A stretch of 64,000 nucleotides of DNA from Lucifuga dentata (GCA_014773175.1 VXCM01002844.1:40722-104721); one strand, 5' to 3'. Counted from the first letter of the stretch, positions 21,877-58,388 are shown. The notes: generated by a model from the sequence alone, not told the origin. Numbers and translations are program-made.

Positions 21877-22500
21877 TTAAAGGACCATACCGGCCATTTT
21901 GCATGTTTGAGCCTAATAGGCTATATTCAATTTTCATAACATTACTGACAATCATTTCCCAGGTGTAAAGCATACTACTGGAACGGTGAACAAAAAAAAA
22001 AAAAAAAAAAAATGTTTTTCCTACCTTCCAGACCGCCATTGGTTTCAGTTCATTCTGATATTGCTATTAAAATCAACTTGTTGATAGTATTTGAAACATT
22101 CTTGACATCACGAACAAGACGCATATTCAGGGTTTTGTTGTTTTTTTTTTGTTTTTTTTTTGAAGTTATGTAATTTTAGTATTTATGCACAATATAAAGT
22201 GCAGAGTGAATGTATGTCTCCACCGGGGAATATAGTCCCAAAAGAAGACCTGCATTTATCAAAAAATTTAAACAACCGTGACTTCATAAGGCTGTGTAAC
22301 TATTAGCAGGTGAAACATTGATTTTTAAGGTGGGTGTATCACTTCAATATTTGATTTTGAAAGATTAAGAGATTTTGCAAAATATCAGGAAAGCTGAAAT
22401 ACGGTTTTATCCTTTGGGAAATGATTGTCAGTAACTTTATGTGTATGAAAATTGAGTATATTAGGCTCAAACATGCAAAATGGATGGTATGGCCCTTTAA
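21877..22500 (-). repeat. TTAA-MITE copy G (complete, reverse)
   Basis: A 624-base copy in the opposite orientation to B, with TTAA at both ends. It contains an A-run near 21990 and T-runs near 22140 that lengthen it. Within it CATTTCCCAGG is followed directly by the AAAGCATACTACTGGAACGG block. Confidence 0.9.
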
Positions 22501-23545
22501 TTCTTTCATAGATTTTTTTTTTCCTATTGATTAGATTATTAACAGCTTCATACATGGATGTTTTGCAGCACTGTAGTTGCAGATAAATCTTGACTGAGTT
22601 GAAAATGTTTTTCAATCCAAAATCACAGGATCTGGCAGTGATTATATTGTGAGTATTGCCCATTTCTTTTGGAACAGTTTGCTCATATTAAATTGTGGAA
22701 CTATAGTAAGCGGTACAGAAGCCAACTTTTTGGGGAGAAAAGGTAGCCTATTATTGTTCACTACTTATGCCAAAATAAATAAATAAATAAAAGCTATATT
22801 TCTGTTATTTTTATTATTAAGCCTATTTTATGTGGGAAAAGTGTTGATTGTTGCAATTCTGTGACAGATTCATTATCAGTTTTACAAGCTAAAATCTAAG
22901 CTAAATGCTTAAATAAAAAACAATTACCACAGTTTACATTATGTAGCTTCAACCTTGCAAATGATTTATTACAGTTTTTGATGGCAGCTTTATTTGAAGT
23001 TTTCCCTCTGTAAGCAGTTATTAATGAAACCTTTTATTGTCTCAAATATATTAAAATGAAATTGAGCTTGAGACCATTAATCCACTTTATTCTTAAAACA
23101 AAATTGTTTTTTATTCCATGCTGTATGTTTTGTGATATCTTATTGTATTTTATTATTTTACTTACAATTTTTTACAAACTTTCTTACAAACTTTTCACTT
23201 TTTGTTTGTTTTTGTTTTTTGTTTTTTCCTTCATAGTGACACCTCTTTGACATAAACGATCTTGGACACGGTGTCTGCTCGTTCTTTCTATTGGTCAGTT
23301 GAATGGAGAGTTGCTGCAGGGAGCATTCCGGCCAGCAGAGGGCGGAGAACCAGACTCAAGGCTGAGGCTGTTTCCATGGTAACGGACGTCAAGAAGAACG
23401 TTTCCAACCAACTGCCTTAACTTTTACACGTAAAACCGTAACGTTTACAACCGCACATAGGAGGTTGAGCTTAATGTACAATCAGGACTTTTGATAGAAG
23501 AAGTAAGATTTTGTATAATTTTGGCTTGATTGTATTTTATTAGCA
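22501..23545 (+). other. akr1d1 upstream region
   Basis: AT-rich intergenic sequence to about 23230, then a more mixed stretch that probably includes the akr1d1 promoter. This stretch contains a CTCF-like site (23332-23345) and a CRE-like GACGTCA near 23385. No TATA box was identified with confidence. Confidence 0.45.
23332..23345 (+). promoter_or_regulatory. CTCF-like site upstream of akr1d1
   Basis: CCAGCAGAGGGCGG fits the CTCF core at every position. It lies about 200 bases before the akr1d1 start codon. Confidence 0.45.
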
Positions 23546-25525
23546 ATGCTGCTTACAGCTGAGAGTCACTCCATCCCTTTGAGTGATGGAAACAAGATGC
23601 CTTTGATAGGACTGGGAACTTATGAAGCTCCTGGCAAGGTAAGATACTTGGACCTGATTGATATAAAACTTGACTAATGTGACAAATTTTTCATTACAAA
23701 TAAGTGTGTGTTTTTTCAATAGACTCCTAAAGGAACTGTATGTGAGTCGGTGAAACTGGCGATAGAAACTGGATACAGACACATTGATGGAGCTACGATC
23801 TACTTCAACGAAGAAGAGGTGGGACAAGCTATCAGGGAGAAAATTGCAGATGGAACAGTGAAGAGAGAGGATATCTTCTACTGTGGAAAGGTTTGAAAAA
23901 GCTTATGTGAGTTACTTTGAGTTTGACTGACTCCAAACGCATGTCCACACGTTTTAATAATTCATATAACTCGTATCTTTTAATCTGCAGCTGTGGAATA
24001 CATTCCATCCCCCAGATTTGGTGCGACCCACTTTGGAGAAAACCTTGAAGACACTGCAGCTTGATTATGTCGACCTTTACATTGTAGAAATGCCTACAGC
24101 CTTCCAGGTACACATGTACTTTAANNNNNNNNNNNNNNNNNNNNNNNNNNNNNNNNNNNNNNNNNNNNNNNNNNNNNNNNNNNNNNNNNNNNNNNNNNNN
24201 NNNNNNNNNNNNNNNNNNNNNNNNNNNNNNNNNNNNNNNNNNNNNNNNNNNNNNNNNNNNNNNNNNNNNNNNNNNNNNNNNNNNNNNNNNNNNNNNNNNN
24301 NNNNNNNNNNNNNNNNNNNNNNNNNNNNNNNNNNNNNNNNNNNNNNNNNNNNNNNNNNNNNNNNNNNNNNNNNNNNNNTTTTTTTTTTTTTTCAACTTAT
24401 TGGAAAGGCTATGGAAGCTTGCAAAGATGCCGGGCTAACCAAATCTATTGGAGTGTCCAACTTCAACAAGCGACAGCTGGAACTGATCCTGAATAAACCT
24501 GGACTGAAGCATAAACCCGTTTCAAACCAGGTAAAGATGCTAATAACATAACACAGCTTTGGACGTAGGCTGTTTTAAAGGACTTTGATCAACTGAAACT
24601 GAACTTTATTTTTCTATTGGTTACTCCATCAATACTAAAACATCACACAAAACTCACAGGGATTTAATTTATCTTGAGAAAGTAACAAACATTTATATTT
24701 TTGTACTTCTTTGCAGGTTGAATGCAATCCCTATTTCACTCAGGCAAAGTTAATTGAGTTCTGCAAAGAGAAAGACATCGTCATAGTGGGATACAGCCCC
24801 ACAGGCACTTCCAGAGATGCATCCAAGTATGGAGTAGAAATGCATTACATTCACATCATGATGATTCAGACACAGCTAACAAAACGTTCTCAGATATTAC
24901 TTTGGTATTTTGCATGAGTGACATGAAATGTATTTTATCTGTAATAATGCCTTGCTGTGAATCTCCAGTCATTTCCACAGGGTAAATGTAACATGCCCAC
25001 CACTGCTGTTGGATGAGTACCTTGTATCGATTGGTAAAACGTACGACAAAAGCCCAGCTCAGGTGGCCCTGAGATTCAATGTGCAGAGAGGAGTGGTGGT
25101 CATTCCAAAAAGCTTCAACCCTGTTCACATTAAGGAGAACTTTCAGGTTTGTTTCTATGGCATCAAATAAGTCAGTAGTTTGGGTATTATCAAAAGTACT
25201 GCACATATTGAGGAAAATAAAATCAAGAAATAAAATTTGAATGTGACATATATTGGAATGAATCTTTATTATAGAACCTCATAATCTCTTGTCAACATTG
25301 CAGATATTCGACTTCACTCTTTCTGGGACTGAGGTGGAGATAATTGAGGATCTGGAAAAGGAGATTCGTTTCATGGAGTTTCGCATGTAAGTATACTGCA
25401 AGTTTCTGTTCTGCTCCTCAGCTCCTCCTGAGAGACAATAATCATGAAACTTCATCTCATAAATCTTGTTTTGTTTCTACAGGTGGGCTGATCATCCTGA
25501 GTATCCATTCTGTGATGAATACTAG
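23546..25525 (+). CDS. akr1d1: 3-oxo-5-beta-steroid 4-dehydrogenase (AKR1D1), one exon in a gap
   Basis: AKR1D1 is a cytosolic NADPH-dependent reductase that saturates the delta-4 double bond of 3-oxo-steroids to give 5-beta products, a step in bile-acid synthesis and steroid clearance. Coding exons: 23546-23638, 23723-23890, 23991-24107, (exon lost in the gap), 24408-24530, 24717-24826, 24981-25146, 25304-25386, 25483-25525 (TAG). The visible 903 bases plus a 78-base missing exon, the human size, would give 326 residues, the human length. The start [19 protein letters not shown] aligns with the human N-terminus. The catalytic tetrad is visible as [18 protein letters not shown] (Asp, Tyr), FYCGKLWN (Lys) and [10 protein letters not shown]. 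The Glu in the last motif replaces the His of other AKR1 enzymes and is the hallmark of 5-beta-reductase. The cofactor loop VVVIPKSFN and the C-terminus [14 protein letters not shown] are conserved. Confidence 0.93.
24125..24378. other. 254-base assembly gap inside akr1d1
   Basis: A block of N between akr1d1 exons 24107 and 24408. By comparison with the human gene it removes the exon encoding about 26 residues (human PGDEIYPRDENGKW... region). Any continuous open frame drawn through it is artificial. Confidence 0.95.
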
Positions 25526-25883
25526 ATGCTGCAGATGTCAAGAATCCACTTTTAGTTAAAGAAATATTCACACCACTTGTTTTATGCTACTTTGACAACT
25601 TTTTGTGCAAAAACTTCTAAGTATTTAATCGCGCTTTTATGAAGCATTTTACGATATATTTTAATATGTAATTTACAGCAACAATTTGATTAACATGATT
25701 AATATGTGTTTTTTTTTGTTTGTTTGTTTGTTTGTATTTTTTTTGTATTTATTTATTTATTTTTGAGCAAACTAATAGCTATTCTAACACCAGCCCAGAG
25801 TGAAGTCTTAGAAAAACTAGAAAAGTATATGCTGGTGATTTATGTTGTTGTATAACCTCAATGTGACTGATTTTAATGACAGA

Positions 25884-25889
25884 AATAAA
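25884..25889 (+). terminator. akr1d1 poly(A) signal
   Basis: AATAAA about 360 bases after the akr1d1 stop codon, at a reasonable distance for the 3'UTR end. Confidence 0.6.
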
Positions 25890-26970
25890 AACACATGGTT
25901 AGATGATTGTTAGATTTTCTTTTGGCTTTCCAACGACAGTTTTAGGTTTCATCTGAGACAGAAAGGAATGGGAACAGCGCCATTCGCACTTATTCTGAAC
26001 TTTACGGTAATTGGAGCCCACATTCTTTTGTGCGGGCATGGGAATGGCCTGATTTCTTATTTTGATGCACCCTAAAAACGCAGTTTTCAGTAAGTAGTGG
26101 ATAAAACTTGGCAAGTTTGGATGCAGTAAGTCTGAAACTATATGCATATACATTGTGAATGGTTTTTATTCTAAAATGTTGGAGTAATTTCAGACAAAAA
26201 GTCCTTTGTTCAGAAGCATACATACAGACAAATTTGGTATGTATAGATGCTGAGCATGTTCAAAGACGCATCATGCAGCCATGGCAACAACTGATGTGTG
26301 GCAGGTTCATTTGTGCTACATCTCACAGACATGGGGATCTCTGACACTTGCAAAGTTATAAACACTTATCTTAAAATTGTAACTGATGACAATATTACTT
26401 CTTTATATGTTCAGAAGTGCAGACAGATTAGTCTGAGGGAAGCTGAAGGATTTTTATTTATTTTTTTAAACAAACTATTATCACAAAATTACAAGAAAAA
26501 TTGTGGAACATGACAACAAAGACTATTTCTTCTAATCGACAGAGAGGCAAGAATGAAAATCAATAGCAATAAGGAAAAATAAAACAATACAACGCTATGG
26601 GCTATTAAATGCAAATGAGGATGAATGGCACAGAATGATCAAACAAAAACGTAATGACATAAAGAGAGCAGCAATTTGGCTATGAGGCTTTTTTTCAGTT
26701 TGGAACAATTTCAAAATACGAAAATTGTTATTAAAAACCAGAGATTGGCAATTTTCTTTCCACTTACATATACTGTATTTACCCTATAAAATGAATAGCT
26801 TTACTCATTTCAGCACTTGTTTTTTGTAATCTCTCGCTGTACAAAAAAAACAAAAACAATGACGGTGTACGTTTTCTAAATCAACGATGCCAATAATTTA
26901 AAAAAATTAACATATGTCAATCCAAAACTGCATTACAGAAGCATGAAATCGGTGCGTTAATCCAACATGT
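25890..26970 (+). other. akr1d1-kdm5a intergenic, nothing recognised
   Basis: AT-rich sequence with only short open frames on both strands and no motif I can assign. It may include degenerate transposon sequence, but I could not name a family. Confidence 0.5.
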
Positions 26971-26975
26971 GAACT

Positions 26976-26997
26976 CGGAAGTACTCGACAACTTCCG
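26976..26997. promoter_or_regulatory. Palindromic pair of ETS-type sites in the kdm5a promoter region
   Basis: CGGAAGT (26976-26982) and ACTTCCG (26991-26997) form an inverted pair separated by eight bases. They lie at the border between AT-rich intergenic DNA and the more mixed leader of kdm5a. Paired ETS/GABPA sites are common in TATA-less housekeeping promoters. The role is inferred. Confidence 0.4.
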
Positions 26998-26999
26998 AT

Positions 27000-28059
27000 G
27001 GGCCCGAAACAACTCTCACAACCTACCTTGCTAGTTGTGCTAGCTCTTTGGCTAGTGTGGCTAAAAAGCTGTTGGCGACATTAAATGTCATAAAAAGTGG
27101 CAACCCAGGACACAAATCGAATGGGTTGCTGTTTTTGCTACGCAGCTCTGAACACCTTAGACAAACCACGGCGGACTGCCCTACTCAACCGACTTTTCGT
27201 GGTTTAGCTTCGCCAATGTTAGCTGCGCAACGATCAGACGTAGCTAGCTGTTTTGGCTAGCCACATTAGCTAAATGCGAGTTTTCCGTTGCCACAAACGC
27301 TTCAATGAATGAGGGCTGCTGCAGTGAGTGAACACAGCAGCCTGCTACTCCTAGCGTCTGGCTACTTCTGTGGTCCTGTTGGGGGAGCACTGGCCAGGAG
27401 CTCGAAGAAGGAGTTTATTTGGATAAACTTGACGCCAGCTGGATCAGCGAAGTTAACATTAAGCAGAGAAGTTAGCCGACCTTGGATAATATAATTGGGA
27501 ATGTATCATCATGGTGACATCATGCACTACCCAGGTATATAATCGTGTTTCATTTGGACAAACAACGCTAAAGATGGAAATGCTAGCTTGCGTAACATAG
27601 CATCGCAGCCAACATCGGATAACTTGAGTGTTTTGTCTTTTCAGTCCCGTTTTCTTTTCATTTCCAAGCCTGCGCCGGAGGGTTTGCTGTTACGAGGCTT
27701 TCCTCTGAAAAAGAATGGTGGCATTTCGAACCGATCCAGCCCTCCGTCCCAAGTAGGGGAGTGGTGCTGAGGACTCCCCGGCCTGGCCCGCTGTTTCCGT
27801 GTAGTGGGAAAGCTTTCCACTCATCTTCAACTCAGTTGTCTGAATGCATCCACTTTCAACCGAGATCGTGAAACGCCATCGCGATTGCCATGCACTGCCA
27901 TTTAAGTAATTTGTCATTGAAGAGATATGGAGGACTGTGACGGACACAAAGTTCCTCCAAGAGGATAACATAAGCTGATCGGAACTCTACAATAATGGAC
28001 TACTGAACACAACTCTGCGTTTTTGCATGTTATTTTAAAGAGCACTTGACTGGTTCAAT
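27000..28059 (+). other. Probable kdm5a 5' leader
   Basis: Sequence between the putative promoter and the kdm5a ATG. A possible 5'UTR intron runs from the donor-like CCCAG|GTATAT at about 27534 to the acceptor-like TGTCTTTTCAG at about 27644. Short open frames here, such as one starting near 27048, would act as upstream ORFs if transcribed. Confidence 0.35.
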
Positions 28060-43432
<15,373 letters not shown>

Positions 43433-43657
43433 CATTAAAAAAAAATAATAATAAAACAGGGTTTAGCTAGTGGAATACGACCAGACACACAACTGTACCT
43501 CTCAAAACACTGTATCTAGGTGAGGATCCGAGCCGCTTGCCCTGCAGACTGTACAGCATCTGACTTCATGGACGAGCGCGGCAGAAAAAGGACAAACCAG
43601 GTGGATTTATGCCATTAGCTGGATTATGGAGCACAAGAATAAATAACCTGCATTAGA

Positions 43658-43731
43658 AGGAGAGAGAGAGGGAGAAAAGATGCTCTCCCTCCCTCCCTCC
43701 CTCCCTCCCTCCCTCTCCCTCCTTCTCCCCT
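43658..43731 (+). repeat. Purine tract followed by (CCCT)n tract in kdm5a 3'UTR
   Basis: A run of GA-rich bases (about 43658-43680) is followed at once by about nine CCCT units and further pyrimidines. The two blocks are partly complementary and could fold on themselves. Confidence 0.85.
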
Positions 43732-44074
43732 CCGTGTGGAAAAGTTAACAGAGCACACGTGAGACTCCGTCCTCAGAAACATCAACAGGTCCACTTCCTG
43801 TCCCTCTCTACAATAACAAGTCACCGGTGCGGTTCCAGTCAAACACCCACGTAACCCAGCTGTTGTACTCCGTGCACATAGATACATTGATATGTTCCAG
43901 TCTTGTTTTATCGGATATGCGACCCGCTCCTCTGTCTGACCCTGCAGACGCTTACATCACAATATGTAGGACTCCAGACTAGGAAATGGTTGTAATGTAG
44001 TAGAATTATTTATAATGTACATAGGCTTTTCATCAATTAAACAAATGAATTGTGGCTTTTTTTTTCTCACATTT

Positions 44075-44080
44075 AATAAA
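44075..44080 (+). terminator. kdm5a poly(A) signal
   Basis: AATAAA about 640 bases after the kdm5a stop codon. It is the first canonical hexamer at a plausible 3'UTR end. Confidence 0.55.
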
Positions 44081-44099
44081 CTATTCCTAGTCAAATGAT

Positions 44100-46560
44100 T
44101 GATAACAATGTGATCTTTTATTTTTTATATTTGAGACTGATGGTTGATGTCTTAAATAATGTTCATCTGTCTCTTTAAATGGATGAAAAAGTCATTTGGG
44201 TGTTCGGGGATTGGATTTTGACAGAGGAATCATCCAGAAGACTCAATATCGAGCCTTCTGGAGTTCTGGTAATGACACAGATATTCATTTATTTCTATTT
44301 GTAATTTAAACTTCACATTTCCTGTGTTGCTCATTATTTCCATTAGAGGAGAGACATGGTTTCTGTATTTATGATTTCCGATGCATATTTAATGTCAAGT
44401 CATCACCTACCATTTCTGTTTTGGGGTGTTACTTTCCTCAGAATTTATCAGGAAAATGCATGTTTTACCCAAATTAATTTTTTTTTAACTTCCATTTTCA
44501 GATTTTCTCTTTAAAAGTTAGAAATCATTGACATTAATTTCCAATGATACACCTCTTACGGTGGATTAATTATTTAGGTCAAAGGTCAACTTTATTTGTC
44601 TACATGGAGAAATTTGGCTTGGGCATCGAGGTGCTGTTTTATACACACATCCATTCTACATTCAACCCTAACATTGTAACAATCATTGTAACATTAAAAG
44701 ATCAATGTGCCATGTGCTNATTCTACATTCAACCCTAACATTGTAACAATCATTGTAACATTAAAAGATCAATGTGCCATGTGCTGAATACGTACATATA
44801 TAATATACAGTAATACATTGCTAAAAGCCACAGTGCTACTGATAAAAAAAAAAGAAAAAGAAAACTTACAAAATGCATTTTTGCAGGTTTGATCACTTTC
44901 TTGGAATCCGAAAGTTGATACCCAATATTGAGTCTGCCGTCCTGCCAGCGGGAAAGGGAGGAGGAGGATGGGGGGNGGGGGGGGGGGTTTGGCTCATATC
45001 CACTCCTAATGTGGTCAAGTCCAATCTGGTGTGGACTGACCTCCACCTGAGCCCCTCACCTCTGTTACAACCTGGAGAGGAAAGTTAGAAACACGCAGTC
45101 ACGCTTTACTGTGCATTACTTTATCATTAACAAAGATGAACTGTAATATTGCATGAACAATTGCGTAACTTCTGCCTTCTTGTGATCGGTTTGGATGCAC
45201 CATTACATCTTCACAACTTGCTGCTTGTGTCTGATGCACTTTATTGGAGGTGTAGCACCATTTCTGCTTGTCTATTTTTTTTCTGTCGAGATACACACTG
45301 CTTTAACAGCAAAAATAATGTCGATATTCCTTTGTCAGACATTAACACGGATATTTAATATACTACTCAAAATAATTATAGGAACAAGGACTATAATGTG
45401 ATTTTTATATTTTATCTAAATTCCAATACAGCAATGGTCAAGATAAAATAGTCTCCATTAAGGATTTTCTTTCTGTTTTTTTTATTTTTGTTTTTTTTTT
45501 TTTTNTTTTTTTTTTTTTTTGGTACTTGGTAGAAGGTTTGGGCGTGGCCAAGGAAAATATCCATAAAATTTTAGTGTTCATCTGGATCCAGAAGTAGATC
45601 CAAGAATCTGTCACATTATTTTCTTAATGCAAGCTATAGCATTTTTTTTTTCTTCCAATTTCTTCAGAAGTTATCCACAAATCTCAATCAAAAAAGTCTT
45701 TCCTAGTAGACTGTAGGTACCATGAGGTCTGGATCCAGATACATTTTAAAAACTACTGATTCTTATGACAGATTAGTATTAATATTAACAATTATAGTAA
45801 GTTTTCCCTCATTTGGCTACTGTATTATTAGAAAAAGACAAATTTTGTCTGGATGTGCTTGCAGCCAACACAAGGGCCTTTCTCATTTATTATGATGGTC
45901 AACTAGCATGAGACACATAAATGTGTCAAAACATGTTCATTTAATTTTTGGAAAGTATAGTTTGTTCACTGGTCACTTTCCTGTATGATTTTTATCACTA
46001 TTGTCATTATGCTGATTTTATTTTTATTGATGCATGTAATTTGTTTAATAGTGTGACATGATGTGACAAAAGGTAACAGACGTACCCTGAACGCAACATA
46101 TAGGCAGTAGAACGAAACGACAAAAACAAAAACAAAACAAAAAAAAAAAAANAAAAAAAAAAAAAAACAAGTGATGCAGTAATAGTAATATTAATTTGTC
46201 ATCTGTGTAATGGGGAGGTGCAGGAGATGAGGCAGATGAAACCAAATTTTTACTTTCGCAACTTTTACTTCATTCTAAACTTGATTTGAAAAATTGAAAT
46301 TGACATTGACATTGAAATATATCAGTACTGGACGCTGCAGCATGTTAACCCTGGAACCATGGTTGTTGATGTACTTTGCTCTGAAGGGGACGGACGAAGA
46401 CACAGAAAGTGGAGGCTGGCCTAAGTTTAGCATTACAAACCTCCGCCCCCCTCAACCCAGTCACCTTAAATACTAAAACTGCAGCATTTACTTATAGATC
46501 TCTAACCAGAAGTCCAGCCTGCACGCAAGAGTTGTACACAGAACAGCAAGTGAAGCCACA
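44100..46560 (+). other. kdm5a-slc6a13 intergenic region
   Basis: No gene was recognised. It contains one single-N duplication (44653-44718 repeated after N 44719) and three homopolymer gaps (44976, 45505, 46152). The last 130 bases include a GC-box-like CCGCCCCC near 46443 and an AT-rich TTAAATACTA near 46467, both possibly part of the slc6a13 promoter. Confidence 0.45.
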
Positions 46561-54978
<8,418 letters not shown>

Positions 54979-55581
54979 GGTCCCAGAGATGATTTCTAGA
55001 GGAAAGATCCACTCCTTTTTGGTTCCATCTCAAGCATTCAATTCAAATTACATTATTGTGTTGGAGGAAAGCAATCATTTATATTAATGGTTATGCCCAT
55101 GCCTATTGCATAATTGATTGCATTGCAAATATTGGCATAAAGACTGAGTGGCTTTTGGAAATTGACTCTTATTTATCACTGCCACAAAAGTAAACTTCTC
55201 TGACATTACCACAAAAGCTTTAAAAGAAAGAGTGTCATTCTAAATTATACATATATATAAAATCAGTCACCTGAAACTTATGCATCAATCCTGTTCTCAG
55301 AAAATGTTATAACACAGGATACTCTAAGTTCCAGAAGTGTTCTTAAGTCTTTGACACCACAATGAAATAGCTACTGAGCCATACTTGTATATTTTTAAAT
55401 ACTATTGTATTGTCATACCTGATAAGAGAATTTTTCATTTTGTATTAAGAGGAAGGATGTGAAAATTATAATACCATAGTGCTACAATAGCTAAAGGACT
55501 AACATGACATATACAGTGTAGTTTCATGTTTTGTATCATATGACTGTACAAAGAAATGTGAATCTTGTAAGTATGTTTTGA

Positions 55582-55587
55582 AATAAA
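55582..55587 (+). terminator. slc6a13 poly(A) signal
   Basis: AATAAA about 600 bases after the stop codon, in an AT-rich 3' end. Confidence 0.6.
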
Positions 55588-56086
55588 CATATAAAAATTA
55601 ACGTTTCAAGCCACTGAATCATTACATAACTGTAATTTCATTCTTTTAACTTGTTAATGATCCTGTTACGCTGTATCCTTGTACTGTGAGTTTCCCAATG
55701 CCTTAAAAAGAGCTTAGTCTGAAGAAAATATCGTTCTTACATGTATAGTTTAATTTTTTTTCACTCATTACAGATTATATGAAAACAATTGATTCCTGAT
55801 CAGAGAAATTTGATCAGTTCATGAGGCATTTAAGATGACAAAACCTTCTCAGATGTGGTTTAAACAGAGGCTCTATGCTTGAAGTTTTTGTGCTTGGGGC
55901 TCTTTTAACTATTGTATAAGCATACTGAGCTGTTGTGTTAAAAATATGATCATGATATACAGGATATAGCTTTTCATATCAGAAAAGGCCTGTGCAGCTA
56001 GAATGATGGGGCATTTTTGGCCTATTTTTCTAGAATAATGTTTCCACTGGGTGTCACGCATCTCCTTTCCTGTCTGAGCGCTGCTG

Positions 56087-56110
56087 ATTGGCTGAAACCC
56101 GCTGCGTCAC
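56087..56110 (+). promoter_or_regulatory. usp15 promoter elements (inverted CCAAT and CRE-like)
   Basis: GATTGGCT (reverse CCAAT box, NF-Y type) at 56086-56093 and TGCGTCAC (CRE-like) at 56103-56110 lie 65-90 bases before the usp15 ATG. The local stretch is CpG-rich. No TATA box is seen. Confidence 0.45.
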
Positions 56111-56174
56111 GCTCGACGTGCCTCCCTGACGCCCCGCACTTTCCCACCATGCAGCAGGTGATGTCCGAGGAAAG

Positions 56175-58192
56175 ATGGCGGAAGGAGGAGCGGCTGATCT
56201 GGATACCCAGAGAGGAGAGGTCGCGGCACTGTTAAAAACACAGCTAAGAAAAGGAGACACCTGGTAAGACTTGAGCTGAAACCTTTTCGAAGATACTGTG
56301 TGGCTACCGGCTGGCTTTGCCGAGCCTGTCAACGCTCGGAAGGAGGGCAAAGCGGAGGTGACGGGCCGTGTTGACAATTCACTCCAAGCTAGCTGTCGTT
56401 AGCCTGTCAGCTTCATGTGTGTCTACTTGGAAAGCTAACGACGGCTACACTGACGCTAGCTATGAGACTGTCACTGAGAAACGATATATCCCACAAATAT
56501 TTCATTCTGCTGATTATATTCACTACCTCCAAATTCCTTACTTGCTTTTACTTCGGTGACAAATTCAGTGTGAGGTTGCACTGCGTTTTAGCTGGTAGGC
56601 TAAAAGCTAATAGAGTTAGCCTAGCGAAGCTCCAAGTGGCTTGCCAGTCAGTGGGTTCATCCGTAGACTTCGACAGGGCGGAGTCGGAAAAAAGCACCTG
56701 TCAAAATCATAGAGCCAGCTGGCCAGACATGCAGGAACCTGAACTCAACTCGACGTTAGCTATGCAACTGTTAAAACAATTAATCTGTATAATGTTTGCC
56801 ACACAGAGTCACATTTCTTAAAGATAATGATGGAGTAACCTGCAGATGCCTTGTATCGTCAGCTAACAGGAGAAAATATTAGATTGTTTAAACTGTACAT
56901 GGTCCTTCACCAACCTGTATTCATGATCACTGTCACATCTTGTTTGATGATATAGATCTAGAATGTTGCCAATGGGTGAAATATTGCTGCTTGCATTCCC
57001 TGCAGGTACCTGGTGGACAGTCACTGGTTTAAACAGTGGAAGAAATATGTGGGATTTGACAGCTGGGATAAATATCAGATGGGTGATCAGAATGTCTACC
57101 CAGGACCGGTTGATAACTCAGGTCTTCTCAGAGGTAAGGCAGACAATTGTCCACCTCCCCGAATCTTAAATCAGCATTTTGGTGTTTATGTTAGAAGTAC
57201 TGTGTGAAGAATGAGGCTCCAATTTACTCTTGCCACACCAGGAATCCCAGGTCAGTGCAGCCTCATCATTCTGGAAGAAGCAACAAAGAGAGTTCAATAG
57301 AAAAGAGAGCAGAATCAGCACTGATAACTTTGGCCTTTTTTTAGGATTCATAGAAAGCTCTCCAGCATGCCTTTCTTCTTTGTGTTTTTGTGCCATTTGA
57401 GACAGTCAGCTCAGAATAACTGGAGAGAATGACTTGTTCTTTAGCTCCCCTTTTGTCTGACTCAACTTGCTTTCTCTCCTTCCCTCTAGATGGGGATGTG
57501 CTGGCCATCAAGGAGCACCTTATCGATGAGCTTGACTACATCCTGGTCCCCACAGAGGGCTGGAATAAGCTAGTCAGCTGGTACGGATTGACAGAGGGTC
57601 AGGAGCCAATCGCCCGCAAGGTAGGGGTTCATTCTTTACCACAAAAGCACGAATGGCTTTGATTGTCTGACAGTCTGTTGCTTTGATGACACAAACCTGA
57701 TGCTTTGTTGTTGTGGTCCAGCTGTAGAGTGTATATACCTTGTGTTGGGTTGAAGAAATCCAGGCTAATAATGACTGCAGCAAAGTAACTTGAGTTATGG
57801 GTCAGTGTTCCTCAACATAGAACAGTTAGCGACGTAAGCTAATGACCTACTTCATACGTGGCCGTGTAAATAAATGTCAAGTTCACAAGGTTTGAATTGC
57901 ATCTTGTGGAATGTGTCAAACAGATCAGCTTAAACCTACTGTTGATGATGTGACTAAGATGCTCCTTATTCCACATTATAACAAACTGGATTGCACAACA
58001 CGGGTAAGCTCAAAAAATATATAGATGTAGGTCTAAGTTAAACCTGCTAGCATCATGTTAGTCAGAGTTAAGATGTACAGAATGCTCTAGTATGTATAAT
58101 TGATTGAAACTACTGTGAAACGAATATTCATACTGCTGATTATTAGCCTGATTTGCTTTTGGTGACAAGAAGAAGGCTAACATACTCTCACA

Positions 58193-58233
<41 letters not shown>

Positions 58234-58388
58234 TAGACTTATACAATATATAGAGTAACCCATAGTACATGAAAATGCATAAGCTTGTGTCTCCATAAAC
58301 ATCAATTAGTACAGACAATGCATTTCTTTTCATTCATTCATGTCATGAGCTGCATTACTTCCCGAGAGGGTTATTGAGTGATACAGCC

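Larger units (their letters stand above)
54979..56174 (+). other. slc6a13 3'UTR and usp15 promoter region
   Basis: The 3'UTR appears to end near 55600 (poly(A) signal at 55582-55587). Only about 0.6 kb then separates it from the usp15 start. No additional gene was seen. Confidence 0.6.

Noticed and set aside
23832..24551. Long open frames of 177-187 residues on both strands across the N block
   Set aside because: They exist only because the 254 unknown bases were read as open codons.
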